Below, one piece after another: positions 23,111-33,109 of a DNA stretch of 64,000 nucleotides. The notes under the pieces are model-generated. The model ran no database searches. It saw only the letters and a program-made list of their open reading frames with translations, and was not told the origin of the DNA. The translations under genes were made by a program, and so were the position numbers. Every line of letters begins with the position of its first letter. Within the stretch, counting starts at the first letter, position 1. This stretch comes from Cohnella sp. GbtcB17 (GTDB lineage Bacteria > Bacillota > Bacilli > Paenibacillales > Paenibacillaceae), in contig NZ_JAGXJW010000044.1 of the NCBI RefSeq assembly GCF_019091135.1, forward strand, positions 1 to 64,000, in the 5' to 3' direction.

Positions 23111-25561
23111 CTATTCCTTCCTGCCGCCGCCGGCCGGAATGGCTATCTCTCCGAACAATCGCTCGCGAAGATTCGGATTGTCGAGGATCTCCTGCCAAGG
23201 CTCCCTCACCCGCGCGAGCGCGGCTTCCATCCGCTCGGCCAGCGCCTTGCGCCCGGCCGCATCCTCCACGATAACCGTCTTGACCTTCTCGAGGCCGATC
23301 CGCTCGATCCAATCCGACGTGCGTTCCAAATACTTGCCCGTCTCCCGATAGTACTGCATGAACGCCGATACGATCTCGATCAGCTCTTCGTCGGTCTTCA
23401 CCTTGCAGAGCAGTTCGGCCAGCCGGGCCTTGATGCCGCCGTTGCCGCCGACGTAAATCTCCCAGGCGCCTTCGTTGCCCACGATGCCGATGTCCTTTGT
23501 CGACGACTCGGCGCAGTTGCGCGGACAGCCGTTGACCGCCATCTTGAACTTGGCCGGCATGTCGAGCCGCTCGTACTTTTTCTCGAGCACGATGCCCATG
23601 CCCATCGAATCCTTCGTACCGAAGCGGCAGAACTGAGAGCCGACGCACGTTTTGACCGTGCGGAGCGCCTTGGCGTACGCATAGCCCGAAGGCATGCCGA
23701 GGTCCGACCAGATCGCGGGCAGATCCTCGCGCTTCACGCCGAGCAGGTCGAGCCGCTGGCCGCCCGTCACCTTGACGAGCTTCACTTTATACTTCACCGC
23801 GACGTCGGCGATCAGGCGCAGGTCCTCCGGCGTCGTGACGCCGCCGTACATCCGCGGCACGACGCCGAACGTGCCGTCCTTCTGGATATTGCCGTGCATC
23901 CGCTCGTTGACGAAGCGCGAGTCCTTCTCGTCCTCATGCTCCTGCGGCCAGATCATGCCCAGGTAGTAGTTCAGCGCCGGCCGGCACTTGGAGCAGCCCT
24001 CCTTGTTGTTCCAGTCGAGGGCGTAGCGGACTTCCTTGGACGTGATGAGCCCCTTCTCCTTGATCGCCGCGACGACCTCGTCCCGGGTGAGCGGCGTGCA
24101 GTCGCAGATGCCCGCCTGCTTGGCAGCAGCCGAATCGTACTTGTCGCCGAGAGTCAGCTTCAGAATCTGCTCGACGACCGGCTTGCAGCCGCCGCACGAG
24201 CGCGTCGCTCCCGTGGCGAGCTTGATCTCGTCGACCGTCGTAAGCTCGCGCTCGCGGATCGCGTCGACGATCATCTTTTTGGTGACGCCGTTGCAGCCGC
24301 AGACGATCTCCTCGTCGGCGAGCTCCGCCGCTCCCGCTCCCGCCGGAGCGGCGGCCGTCCCCATGACGATCCCATGGTATTCGTCGTTCATGACCGCGCC
24401 CGTGCGGATCCACTGCTGCAGCCGCGCCGACTGGCTGCTGTCGCCGACGAGCACGCCGCCGACGATGACGCCGCCGCGGATGAGCACCTTCTTGTAGATT
24501 CGGCGCCATTCGTCGTGCATGCGCACGACCGTCAGATCGGATGCGTCCATGAACTCGCCCGCCGAGAACACCTCGACGCCCGAGATTTTCAGCTGGGTCG
24601 ACACGACCGAGCCGGCATAGGGGGCGGTGTCGACGCCGCACAGATGCTTCGCGAGCACCGCGCCCTGCTCGAACAGCGGCGCGACCAGGCCATAGCTGAC
24701 GCCGCGGTGCTCGTTGCACTCCCCGACCGCGTACACGCCTTCGGCCGACGTGCGGAGCAGGTCGTCGACGACGATGCCGCGGTTCGTCTCGATGCCGCTC
24801 GCGCGGGCCAACTCGACATTCGGCTTGATGCCGACCGCCATGACGACGAACTCTGCCGCAAGCTCCGAGCCGTCCGCGAATCTGATCCCGCTCACGCGTT
24901 CGCCGCCGAGAAAGGCCTCCGTCTTTTTCCCCATCGCGAACTTGAGCCCCTGCAGCTCAAGCTCCTGCTGGAGCAGATGCGAGGCCGTCGGATCGAGCTG
25001 GCGCTCCATCAGCTCGCCGAGCAGATGCACAACCGTGACGTCCATGCCCAGCTTCAGCAGCCCTTTGGCCGCTTCAAGCCCGAGCAGCCCGCCGCCGATA
25101 ACCGCCGCCTTCCGGTACTTGCCCGCCGCCTCGAGCATCGTCTCGCAATCCGCGATGTCGCGGAAGCCGACGATGCCCTGCTTGTCCGCACCCGGAACGG
25201 GCAGCATAAACGGCTTCGAGCCCGTCGCGACGATCAGCTTGTCGTAAGGAGCGCTTGCGCCGTCCGACGTCGTCACCGTTTTCGCCGCCGTATCGATTCG
25301 CGTCACCGTCGTTCCGGTATGCAGCTCGATGCCGTTTTCCGCGTACCACGCCCGGCTGTTCAGAATGATCTCGTCGATCGACTTGCTCTTCTCGAGCACG
25401 TAGGAGAGTTGGATGCGATTGTAATTCGGATAGGGCTCGCTGCCGAAAACCGTAATCCGATAAGCTTCGGGAGCCAGCTTGAGGATCTGTTCGACCGTGT
25501 TGATGCCCGCCATTCCGTTGCCGACGACGATGAGGCGCTGACGATCGCTAGGTTGCTGCAT
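23111..25561 (-). CDS. nirB: NADH-dependent nitrite reductase large subunit
   Basis: The 816-residue enzyme reduces nitrite to ammonium. It contains an FAD/NAD module (VVGNGMAGINTVEQ, AAVIGGGLLGLEAAKGL), a BFD-type [2Fe-2S] domain (CGCNGVTKK, CGGCK), a second cysteine set (CDCTPL, CSKCRP), a ferredoxin-like half-domain and the siroheme/[4Fe-4S] ligands in CVGSQFCRFG and CPRNCAES. The start at 25561 has AAAGGAAG at the right distance; an upstream GTG at 25585 has none. It forms an operon with nirD and completes the path begun by the NasBC nitrate reductase 16 kb away. Confidence 0.9.
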   Translation of the reverse strand: MQQPSDRQRLIVVGNGMAGINTVEQILKLAPEAYRITVFGSEPYPNYNRIQLSYVLEKSKSIDEIILNSRAWYAENGIELHTGTTVTRIDTAAKTVTTSDGASAPYDKLIVATGSKPFMLPVPGADKQGIVGFRDIADCETMLEAAGKYRKAAVIGGGLLGLEAAKGLLKLGMDVTVVHLLGELMERQLDPTASHLLQQELELQGLKFAMGKKTEAFLGGERVSGIRFADGSELAAEFVVMAVGIKPNVELARASGIETNRGIVVDDLLRTSAEGVYAVGECNEHRGVSYGLVAPLFEQGAVLAKHLCGVDTAPYAGSVVSTQLKISGVEVFSAGEFMDASDLTVVRMHDEWRRIYKKVLIRGGVIVGGVLVGDSSQSARLQQWIRTGAVMNDEYHGIVMGTAAAPAGAGAAELADEEIVCGCNGVTKKMIVDAIRERELTTVDEIKLATGATRSCGGCKPVVEQILKLTLGDKYDSAAAKQAGICDCTPLTRDEVVAAIKEKGLITSKEVRYALDWNNKEGCSKCRPALNYYLGMIWPQEHEDEKDSRFVNERMHGNIQKDGTFGVVPRMYGGVTTPEDLRLIADVAVKYKVKLVKVTGGQRLDLLGVKREDLPAIWSDLGMPSGYAYAKALRTVKTCVGSQFCRFGTKDSMGMGIVLEKKYERLDMPAKFKMAVNGCPRNCAESSTKDIGIVGNEGAWEIYVGGNGGIKARLAELLCKVKTDEELIEIVSAFMQYYRETGKYLERTSDWIERIGLEKVKTVIVEDAAGRKALAERMEAALARVREPWQEILDNPNLRERLFGEIAIPAGGGRKE

Positions 25562-25596
25562 GGGATGACTTCCTTTCGTTGCCACGGCTCGAACGG

Positions 25597-25623
25597 CGCG
25601 AGATTCGCGAATTGCGTCTCGCG
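25597..25623 (-). promoter_or_regulatory. inverted repeat in the nirB leader
   Basis: CGCGAGA and TCTCGCG form perfect seven-base arms around 13 bases, ending 36 bases before the nirB start. There is no ANTAR-type hexaloop. It may be a protein site or a leader hairpin. The region 25586-25741 holds nothing else recognisable. Confidence 0.35.
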
Positions 25624-25741
25624 GCCAACCGACAGGGCAATTGGCTTTTCATGCTGCTCTCATTTTATACCCCCTCGGGCGACCGCGATGTGATAAAGGT
25701 CATAGACGGCTGCGGAAGGCGGCGCGAGGCCAGCAAACGGC

Positions 25742-25769
25742 AAAAAAACCGCCGGCGCGAAACCGGCGG
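25742..25769 (-). terminator. terminator of the catabolic gene run
   Basis: On the minus strand CCGCCGG and CCGGCGG form a seven-pair stem followed by seven T, 50 bases beyond the YhcH gene. Confidence 0.8.
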
Positions 25770-25818
25770 CGGTCGAACGAGAGCCCGCATCCCTTCGTCA
25801 TTGCGAACGGAACTCTTT

Positions 25819-26295
25819 TCACACTTTCAGAAGATCCCGGCGAATCTTAACTACGACCTTGCGAATTGAAGCCGGGGCCTCTATATAAATGCCCGGACGA
25901 TGAATCTCGCCGGGCAGGAAGATGGCGTACATCCCTTTGCTCAGATAAAGGCAGCTCTCCTGCCCCAGTCGATCGTACAAGACGACATCCTCCGTCTTCA
26001 GCAAATCCTGTTTGACGGATGTCCCGTCCGCTCCCGGCGCGAACCCCATTCGTTCCGCCCCGTCGAGCACATAATGAACGTCCGCATAGAGACCGTGCGC
26101 CTCCCCGAGAGCCTCCTCGGGAGAGCGCGTCACCGACTCCGACAAGAGCGCGTACATCCGCTCTCCGTCCAGCTCGATCCGGCCGGTCTGCATCGACCTG
26201 AAGTCCGTCTCCCGAAGGAAGGCCATCGCGCGCCTTAGCCCCGCGGGCGCAGCCTCCCATTGCATGGCCCCATTTTCCAACCAACCTGCCATCAT
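25819..26295 (-). CDS. YhcH/YjgK/YiaL family protein
   Basis: This protein of about 158 residues belongs to the YhcH (DUF386) cupin-like family, which includes the sialic acid anomerase NanQ and EbgC. HGLYADVHYVLDGAERMG and a closing MYAIFLPGEIHRPGIY are typical, with His, Glu and His as likely metal ligands. The start is uncertain: an ATG at 26307 touches the AGGAGG site, so 26295 is preferred. It is the last gene of the run with the sialidase-like enzyme and the neuraminate lyase-like aldolase, fitting a role in sugar-acid isomer conversion. Confidence 0.8.
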   Translation of the reverse strand: MMAGWLENGAMQWEAAPAGLRRAMAFLRETDFRSMQTGRIELDGERMYALLSESVTRSPEEALGEAHGLYADVHYVLDGAERMGFAPGADGTSVKQDLLKTEDVVLYDRLGQESCLYLSKGMYAIFLPGEIHRPGIYIEAPASIRKVVVKIRRDLLKV

Positions 26296-26329
26296 GTTGC
26301 AGTCCATCCTCCTGTCCTGTCAGAACCCG

Positions 26330-29305
26330 TTAGGCCGGCTGCTCCGTCCCGATCGTACCGGCCGCCGGCAGACCCGCTTCCGTATTCCGGATCGTCAGGT
26401 CGTCGATATAAACATCGGTGCCCGTCGCGCCCGTGCTCGCGGAGGCGATGTTGAAATGCGTAACGAGATTGCCGCTCTTGTAGGTGCCGGCCGTGCCCTT
26501 GAAGGCTCCGTCGACGTAAATCCCGATCGTCCCGGCCGTCGCGTCGAAGCGCAGTTCGATGTCGTGCCAAGCGTTCAGCGTCAGATCCGTCGTCACCGGC
26601 AGCTCTGTCCGGCTGCCTGCCGAGTTGTACACCTTCAACGAACCGTCGGACTCGACGAAAAATTGGAACATCGTTCCTTCTGCCGAGTGCACGTACGAAT
26701 ACGGCTCCCTCAGGGAGAAGGAGAACGAGTCTGCGAGGCTGTGCGCGTACAGACTGAATTTGACGATGCCCTGCCTCATCCCGGGGAAGAGGCGGCTGCC
26801 CGCGGTCAAGCTTGCCGTGTTGTCGTCCAGCAGACGAAGCGATCCCGCTCCGCTCCGAGCCTGGTTATGGCTGACCGCGATCGTCGAGCCTAGCTGCCAC
26901 CAGTAATCGTTTTTCAGCTCCTCGTATTCGAAGTCGTCGGACACGCCGTGGGATTTATACAGATATCGCTGAAAATCCTCGATCAGCAACGTCTGCGCGG
27001 TCGACAGATTCGTCCCCCACCAGCCGAATAGATAGGTGTCCGGGTCGATCATGACGGTGGACGGCTGCGTCGCGGGACGGCTGATCGTATCGGCGTTCAC
27101 GCCGGGGCCGGACAGCCGGGTGCGTCCGAGCAAGTCGCGCATCGCGTTCCAGGATGCCGTCTCGTCCTTGCTGTACGCCAGCGTGAGCGGATTGCGGATA
27201 TAGCTCGTCCCTCCGAACGCATTATTGCCCGGCCACAGCAGCAGGACATCGCCGTTTGAATGGCGCGTCAATACGGACATCGTATTGGACGAGAACATAT
27301 TCGCGTCGACCGGCATCGACCATGTTCGCCCGTTGTCGGTCGAGACGCTCTCCGCCAGCCGGACCTTGGTCGCGACCTGCTGCCTCATGTACATTTTAAG
27401 CGAGCCGTCTGCCAATTGAAGGATGGAGGGTTCGGATAGACCTCCCTCGCCCCCGCTTGCGGCAACGGATAGCTGGCTAGCGCTGCGCTGCCAGGTCGCG
27501 CCCTTGTCCGTCGAATAGACGACGCTGACGGCGAAGCCGCCTTCGGGATCCTTCACGTAAGCGAACGGGAAAATCCAATCTCCGTTGGCGATCTGGATCG
27601 GGTTAGCGTAGGTGACGTTATACTTGACCGGGTAGGTAACGCCGTCGTAGACGAGCGTGCCCGTGTCGATCTGCCGGGGAGTCGTGAACGTCTGTCCGTT
27701 ATCGGTCGATCTGGCCATGTAAAGATCGTTGCGGCATGCGTTCAGGCAGTCCGTCGTGGTATACCCGTAATAAGAGTAGAAAAACAGCAGCACGTCGCCG
27801 TTGTCCGGATCGACGAACAGTCCCGCAGGCTCGTCCCGGCCCGCATTGTTCAGATTCGCGATCTCGACCGGCGTCGTCCACGTCCGCCCTCCGTCCGTCG
27901 AATACTTCGCATAAATGCCGCTGGTCGTCGACTGAACCCGGTTGGCCACCATCATCAGGCTGCCGTTCGCGAGCCGTACCGGCTTGACGTTATCCTTAAA
28001 CGGCGTCGTCGTATGATCCTCCAGCGTCTTGTTGCCGTACTCCACCTGCAGCGCTTCCTGACCGCCTCCCGTGAACGAAGCGGACGGATTGCCGTAATAG
28101 AGCCAGATCGTCCCGCTTCCCCCCGCCGCGAGGCTCGGGATCCTTACGGAGAAGCCGCCGTCGTCCATCTCGAAGGCCAGCTCCCGACCGCTTGCGTCCG
28201 CAAAGCGTACGTCCGCATAATCGTAGCCGAGCTTGCCCGCCGCCTGCAGCGCGCTTGCGCCGATCGACGTCTTCGTCACGTAAACGGCGCGGTCCTCCTG
28301 GAGCTGCCCTCCGCCGTTCGACACGGAGATCGCCTTCTTGAACGCCCATACGCCCCCGCCTCCTGCCGTCCACCGGCCGGCCGGCCGGTTCGCCACGGCG
28401 AGTATCTGCTGCAAATTCGGGTTCGAGAACGTAAACGAGGCATCGTCAAAATGATTGTGAACTTTGACATACCGGGCTGTAGCGGAAAAATTGTACAGGA
28501 TGATTCGATTGTTCAGCTTGAGGAAATCGAAGTCCGTCACTTTGGCGAACGTCGTATTGTCGTTGCTAACGTAAAGGGACAGATCGGACTTCTCGATTCG
28601 CGAGGGTCCTGACGGTTCCTTCAGCTCGACCGTGTTGAAGGAGACGGTCGCTCCCAGGTCGACACCTACGCTGCGGTACGCGTAATCGAGCGCGGCGGAA
28701 ACCGACTGGCCCCAATTCCCGACCGCGCCAGCTGCCGGATTGCGGTCGTCGTTCACATAACCGACCGTCCCGCTTAGCGTTCCCGGCTCGGGCTGGATAT
28801 CGAGCGCCTCCAGCAGGTTTTGCAGATTCGCTTGCTTTAACCACACGCTCGCATTTCCCGCGTCGGAGAAGTTGGCGTGCACTTTGACGTATCTCGCGGA
28901 GGCGGAGAAATCCCGAAGCACGATGGAATTCCCCGACTTGTGGAAGCTCCAGCCGGTCAGCGGGACATAAGTCACGTTGTCGTTGCTCGTATAGACGGCC
29001 AGATCCGAACTGTGGTTTATTCGATTCGTCCTGTCGTCGTCGATGAGCCGAAGCTCGCTGAACGATCGAGTCGTCTGAAAATCGATGCCGACACTCCGGC
29101 CGGCGTAATCGAAGGCCGCGGACGAAGTATAACCGAAGTTGCCGAGCGAGCCGCCGGTCGGCGAGCTGTCGTCGTTCAGGTAGCCGACGCTGCCGGGCAA
29201 TCGCTCGGCATACGCCGCCTGCGTCTCTCCCGGCCATGGCGCGGGAATGAAGGGAACCGTCACGAGCGCGGCAAGCAGCAGACAGAGCTTGGAGCGTTTG
29301 ATCAT
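26330..29305 (-). CDS. secreted sialidase-like (BNR repeat) multidomain protein
   Basis: The 991-residue exported protein has a signal peptide (MIKRSKLCLLLAALVTVPF), two discoidin-like modules (about 35-170 and 175-310), a DUF2341 module (about 325-430) and a six-bladed sialidase-type propeller (about 430-790) with four Asp-boxes: STDGGRTW, STDNGQTF, STDKGATW and STDNGRTW. A concanavalin-like lectin module ends the protein (about 800-985). It probably releases a sialic acid or related sugar outside the cell; the conserved arginine triad could not be assigned by eye. The next genes encode an aldolase of the neuraminate lyase family and YhcH, consistent with uptake and breakdown of that sugar. 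Confidence 0.78.
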   Translation of the reverse strand: MIKRSKLCLLLAALVTVPFIPAPWPGETQAAYAERLPGSVGYLNDDSSPTGGSLGNFGYTSSAAFDYAGRSVGIDFQTTRSFSELRLIDDDRTNRINHSSDLAVYTSNDNVTYVPLTGWSFHKSGNSIVLRDFSASARYVKVHANFSDAGNASVWLKQANLQNLLEALDIQPEPGTLSGTVGYVNDDRNPAAGAVGNWGQSVSAALDYAYRSVGVDLGATVSFNTVELKEPSGPSRIEKSDLSLYVSNDNTTFAKVTDFDFLKLNNRIILYNFSATARYVKVHNHFDDASFTFSNPNLQQILAVANRPAGRWTAGGGGVWAFKKAISVSNGGGQLQEDRAVYVTKTSIGASALQAAGKLGYDYADVRFADASGRELAFEMDDGGFSVRIPSLAAGGSGTIWLYYGNPSASFTGGGQEALQVEYGNKTLEDHTTTPFKDNVKPVRLANGSLMMVANRVQSTTSGIYAKYSTDGGRTWTTPVEIANLNNAGRDEPAGLFVDPDNGDVLLFFYSYYGYTTTDCLNACRNDLYMARSTDNGQTFTTPRQIDTGTLVYDGVTYPVKYNVTYANPIQIANGDWIFPFAYVKDPEGGFAVSVVYSTDKGATWQRSASQLSVAASGGEGGLSEPSILQLADGSLKMYMRQQVATKVRLAESVSTDNGRTWSMPVDANMFSSNTMSVLTRHSNGDVLLLWPGNNAFGGTSYIRNPLTLAYSKDETASWNAMRDLLGRTRLSGPGVNADTISRPATQPSTVMIDPDTYLFGWWGTNLSTAQTLLIEDFQRYLYKSHGVSDDFEYEELKNDYWWQLGSTIAVSHNQARSGAGSLRLLDDNTASLTAGSRLFPGMRQGIVKFSLYAHSLADSFSFSLREPYSYVHSAEGTMFQFFVESDGSLKVYNSAGSRTELPVTTDLTLNAWHDIELRFDATAGTIGIYVDGAFKGTAGTYKSGNLVTHFNIASASTGATGTDVYIDDLTIRNTEAGLPAAGTIGTEQPA

Positions 29306-29348
29306 AAATCAAGCACCTCTCTCATCGTCTAGTGGTATTCGATTCGTT

Positions 29349-30275
29349 TCAAAGCATGCTTACGGATGCGAACTTACGAATGGCGAGCTCGATCTTCGCA
29401 TGCAGCGCATCGATCTTCTCCGCATGGCCCGACGACAGCTTCGGCAGCGGCGCCCTGACGTCCCCGCAGTCGACCCCCCTGCGGCGAATGAGCGCCTTCA
29501 ATGCCGCGTATACAGGCAAGGTCAGCAGGTCGGCGATAATGTCGTTGATGCAGAACTGCACCTGGCGGGCTGCCTCGATCCGCCCGGCGGCATATTCCTG
29601 CTCGAGCCGAACGAACAGCTCCGGCATGATGCCGTACGTCCCCCCGATCCCCGCGTCTGCGCCCATGATCCGTCCGGCAAGATATTGTTCGTCCGGTCCG
29701 TTGAACATCAGGAAGCGCTCTCCGCCCATCGCTTTGAATTGCTGGAGCTCGTATGTGCTCGCCGCCGTCGTTTTGATGCCGATGAACTTCGGATTGTCGA
29801 GCAGCTGCGCAAGCAGCCCCTTCGTCAAGCTGAAGCCGGTCGTCGCTGGGATATGATAGATGATGAACGGCAAGTCCGTGCTGTCCGCGATCGCCGTCCA
29901 ATGCCGGCCTACGGCATCCTCCGAGTAGCCGTAGTAAAAAGGCGCTACCGCCGACAATGCGGCAGCTCCCGCTTTCTCGGCATGCACGGCCAGCTCGATG
30001 CTGTCCTGCGTAGCGAGCGCGCCGACGTGAGCGATGATCGGTACTTCTCCCGCGCTCGCTTCAATTGCGGCCTCCAGGACCAGCTTGCGCTCCTCGACGC
30101 TCTGCAGCAATCCTTCGCCGGTGCTTCCCCCGACATACAGCCCGTCGACGCCTTTGCCGATCAGAAACCGCGTCAGCTTCTGAACGGCGTCGGGACTGAC
30201 CCGGCCTTCCGCGTCATAGCATGAATTCATGGCGACGATGACGCCTTTGAATTTCTCGGACCATTGCACTGTCAT
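29349..30275 (-). CDS. N-acetylneuraminate lyase-like aldolase (DHDPS family)
   Basis: This 308-residue (beta/alpha)8 aldolase has the pyruvate-binding GGSTGE motif near residue 49, the catalytic Tyr in YHIPATTGF and the Schiff-base Lys in IGIKTT. The Tyr-His-Ile-Pro-Ala pattern and overall similarity are closest to NanA, which splits N-acetylneuraminate into pyruvate and N-acetylmannosamine. Other 2-keto-3-deoxy sugar acids are possible substrates. It is cytoplasmic, upstream of the sialidase-like gene on the same strand. No NanE or NanK homologue is in the window. Confidence 0.82.
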   Translation of the reverse strand: MTVQWSEKFKGVIVAMNSCYDAEGRVSPDAVQKLTRFLIGKGVDGLYVGGSTGEGLLQSVEERKLVLEAAIEASAGEVPIIAHVGALATQDSIELAVHAEKAGAAALSAVAPFYYGYSEDAVGRHWTAIADSTDLPFIIYHIPATTGFSLTKGLLAQLLDNPKFIGIKTTAASTYELQQFKAMGGERFLMFNGPDEQYLAGRIMGADAGIGGTYGIMPELFVRLEQEYAAGRIEAARQVQFCINDIIADLLTLPVYAALKALIRRRGVDCGDVRAPLPKLSSGHAEKIDALHAKIELAIRKFASVSML

Positions 30276-30334
30276 ACGAAGTTATCCTCCCGTAGTTAAA
30301 GCCTGTTAGTTTTAAAAAAATAAGACATAAAAAG

Positions 30335-31279
30335 TCAACCGTGCATTGGCGCGATCAAATAGATCGAATCCCCCTTGCGAACGATCGGGGTGCCCAGCAG
30401 CATCACCAGAATGCCGTCCGAGGAAGCGCGAACCTCGTCCTGCACTTCGCCGCCATAAGAACGGATCGTGCCGATGCGATCGCCGGACCGAAGCTCCGTC
30501 AGCAGGGGAACGTCCGGTATAAAGAAGCCGTCCGCGGCGGCGGCGACCGATTCGTCGAAGTTGCCGTCGCCATGTATCGTGCGTATCGTCGACGGCGCCA
30601 GCCCAAGCTCGGAAGCATTCGGACGGACGAGCATGCCGAGGTGGTTCATGAGACGCAAGGCTCCCCGGTAAAACAGATCCGAGTCTTCCGGCCGAATTCT
30701 GCGCCCGCCGTACGCTTCGGTGTACAGCCAAGGAACCCCGAGCGCTTGGGCCGACGATACGCTTCTGCCCGGCGCGATCCGCTCGTGCCCCCAGAGCAAG
30801 GGGCTTCCGAACGCTTCGGCGGCAGCGCGGCAGCGGCGGCCGAACGCCGATTCCGGATCGTGATAATAGCCCGCCAGCGCGGCGACGGCATAGTGCGTCC
30901 CTCCGCTGTGAAGATCGAGAAAGAAGTCGCTCTCGGCGATCAGACCGTGGAGCGTGGAGGCAAGCCGCTCCGTTACCGTGCCGTCCGGCTTGCCCGGAAA
31001 GACGCGCGCAAGATTCGTGTCGTCATCGGGACTGATGCGGGCGCCCGCGCGGTAAGCATACGGATTTGCGATCGGCAGCATAACGAGGCTTCCGGCGAGC
31101 TCCTCCGGAGAAAGTCTCTCATAGAGTCGAAGAATCGTCTCTACGCCTTCGTATTCGTCCCCGTGAACGGCGGCGAATACGAGCAGCCGCGGCCCGTCTG
31201 TCAGTCCTTCGATCTCGAGAAGCGGAATCGACACCGGTTCCCCGCCGGTCTCGAGCTTTAGGAGACTGCTTTTTTTCAT
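30335..31279 (-). CDS. succinylglutamate desuccinylase/aspartoacylase family protein
   Basis: The 314-residue zinc enzyme belongs to the AstE/AspA branch of the M14 carboxypeptidase fold. The zinc ligands are H39 and E42 in VHGDEYEG and the His of DLHSGG near residue 122; RISPDDDTNLARVFPG and a catalytic Glu in LYTEAYGG are also typical. The C-terminal beta-rich domain ends IYLIAPMHG. It would remove an acyl group from an amine. In this cluster it may deacylate an N-acylated sugar acid or amino acid. It is cytoplasmic. Confidence 0.8.
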   Translation of the reverse strand: MKKSSLLKLETGGEPVSIPLLEIEGLTDGPRLLVFAAVHGDEYEGVETILRLYERLSPEELAGSLVMLPIANPYAYRAGARISPDDDTNLARVFPGKPDGTVTERLASTLHGLIAESDFFLDLHSGGTHYAVAALAGYYHDPESAFGRRCRAAAEAFGSPLLWGHERIAPGRSVSSAQALGVPWLYTEAYGGRRIRPEDSDLFYRGALRLMNHLGMLVRPNASELGLAPSTIRTIHGDGNFDESVAAAADGFFIPDVPLLTELRSGDRIGTIRSYGGEVQDEVRASSDGILVMLLGTPIVRKGDSIYLIAPMHG

Positions 31280-31330
31280 CGATGGCTCATCCCTTCATTC
31301 GTTTAAGTCGGCCTACGTCGCTATCCTCGG

Positions 31331-32071
31331 TCACACGATGCTAAGCGGAGGCAGACCCGCTTCGAACCGGGCATTCGCCGCCGCAACGCTTGCACCGCCG
31401 CCTGCAGTCAAGGGCCGGTCGTGTCCGGCATACAGTTGCTCCACATCCAGCATCGCAAGCCGCGCGATCGTATCCCGATACTTCTCCAAGCTGTAATCCG
31501 GCGTCGTCTGCACTGCCAGCTTCCCGCCCGGGAACACGGCATCGGTTGCGAACAATGCGCGAAGCTCCGGACAATAAAGTGCGATCATATCGGCGCTGTG
31601 ACCGGGAGCGGGCAGCACGCGAAGCGTCAGTCCGCCCCCGAGCTCCAGCACCTCGCCAGGAGACAGAATACGATCGACGGGACACGCCTCGAACCGGTAG
31701 TCCGGCGGATACACGCCCGCCGCTCTCGCTTCGATCAGACTCATCCGCTCTTCGTCTCCGCGGCCGACGATATCGGCGGTCGCGGCGCTCGCAGCGACGC
31801 TCAACTGCTTCAGTCGAGTGCGCAAGCCGAAGGCGCCGCCGGAATGGTCGGCGTGGGCATGAGTGAGTATCAGGCGCCGTATGCGTTCCGGCTCGATGCC
31901 GTCCGCCAGCAGGTTGGACAAGATCGCCTTCGTCCCGCGCCCCGCGCCCGCATCGATGAGCGTGTAATCGTCGCCGGTCTTCAAGACGTAAACGTTGCAA
32001 TCGAGCGCGTCGCTGACGAGCGGGCCGAGCGCTCCCCCGCCGACCGCATACACATGCTCCGTCAGCTTCAT
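31331..32071 (-). CDS. metallo-beta-lactamase fold hydrolase
   Basis: The 246-residue protein has the zinc motif HAHADHSGG, further ligands in APGHSADMI and FATDAVFPGG, and a final GHDRPL. These make it a glyoxalase II-like or lactonase-like hydrolase. The frame is open far upstream, but MKLTEHVYAVGGG at 32071 is the natural start and its ATG overlaps the stop of the dehydrogenase gene (ATGA), indicating translational coupling. After a sugar dehydrogenase a lactonase role would make sense. Confidence 0.82.
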   Translation of the reverse strand: MKLTEHVYAVGGGALGPLVSDALDCNVYVLKTGDDYTLIDAGAGRGTKAILSNLLADGIEPERIRRLILTHAHADHSGGAFGLRTRLKQLSVAASAATADIVGRGDEERMSLIEARAAGVYPPDYRFEACPVDRILSPGEVLELGGGLTLRVLPAPGHSADMIALYCPELRALFATDAVFPGGKLAVQTTPDYSLEKYRDTIARLAMLDVEQLYAGHDRPLTAGGGASVAAANARFEAGLPPLSIV

Positions 32072-33084
32072 GGCGCTCCCGCCCGCTCGCTTATGCGTAC
32101 GACTCTTCCTTCCGCGGCCGACCGCTCGACGCAGGCGGCGACACGCAGCGCGCGAAGCGCGTCGCGCGGCTTCAGGATCTCCGACGGTGCGCCCGCTCTC
32201 GCGCATTCGACGAAATGGCTCAGTTCGGCGGCAAGCGAGCCGCCTCTCGCGCCGTGAAGAACATGATCGTTGAAAAAACCATGAACGTCGGTCCTGCTGT
32301 CGTCCGAATAATAGACGCCCGGTTCGGGATCGACGATCATGACCGCCCCTCTTTCCGCGGAGATCTCCATTCGAACGTCGGCCGGGGCGGGCGCCCCTCC
32401 GGGCAGAAGCCAATTGTTTTCCAAAATGCCGATACCGCCCTTTCGGAAGGTCAGCATCGCCCAACTGGCGTCCGGCGGACCGCCCGGTTCTGCCGAGGAG
32501 CGAAGGGCGTACACCTCTTCGACCTCGTCGTCCATATACCAGTGCATCAGGTCGATATCGTGAATGCCGAGGATATAGGCCGGATGCACCCGATTGTAGA
32601 TAGGAAAAAAAACGCTGCCGTTGTTGCGCTTGGCATAGATCGTACGGATCCGTCCGAACGGGTTGGCGGCAAGCCTGTCCTTGACTGCGGCATATCTCGG
32701 ATCGAAGCGCAGCACATGCCCGATCATCAGCACCTTGCCGCCGCTCTCCGCCGCTTCGATCATCCGCTCCGCCGCCTCCGGTCGATGGGCGATCGGCTTT
32801 TCCGCGAAAACATGGATGCCCGCCCGAAGCGCGGCGATCGTCGGTTCGTCGTGCAAATGTTCGGGCGTCAGCACGTCGACGGCGTCGAAGGCTTGGCTAT
32901 CCAGCAGCTCCCGCCAGTCGGTATAGCACGCGGCGTCCGGGAACCAAGCCTTGAACCGCGGGAATCTCTCGGCGTCCTGATCGCAGATCGCGGTCACCTT
33001 CACGCCGGGTATCCGGCTCCAGATGCCGGCGTGAAGCTCCGCAAACCTGCCGAGCCCGATCATTGCCAGCTTCAGCTCCTTCAT
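32068..33084 (-). CDS. Gfo/Idh/MocA family oxidoreductase (first copy)
   Basis: The 338-residue NAD(P)-dependent dehydrogenase has the Rossmann motif MIGLGRFAELHAGIW and the EKPIAH motif with the catalytic Lys near residue 95. The C-terminal half holds the alpha/beta substrate domain, with HDIDLMHWYMDDEV carrying the family's His/Asp. It oxidises or reduces a sugar or inositol derivative in the cytoplasm. It is coupled by overlap to the MBL hydrolase gene. A second family member lies at 41328-42464. Confidence 0.85.
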   Translation of the reverse strand: MKELKLAMIGLGRFAELHAGIWSRIPGVKVTAICDQDAERFPRFKAWFPDAACYTDWRELLDSQAFDAVDVLTPEHLHDEPTIAALRAGIHVFAEKPIAHRPEAAERMIEAAESGGKVLMIGHVLRFDPRYAAVKDRLAANPFGRIRTIYAKRNNGSVFFPIYNRVHPAYILGIHDIDLMHWYMDDEVEEVYALRSSAEPGGPPDASWAMLTFRKGGIGILENNWLLPGGAPAPADVRMEISAERGAVMIVDPEPGVYYSDDSRTDVHGFFNDHVLHGARGGSLAAELSHFVECARAGAPSEILKPRDALRALRVAACVERSAAEGRVVRISERAGAP

Positions 33085-33109
33085 GGCGTACCTCCTCGTC
33101 GCAATTGAA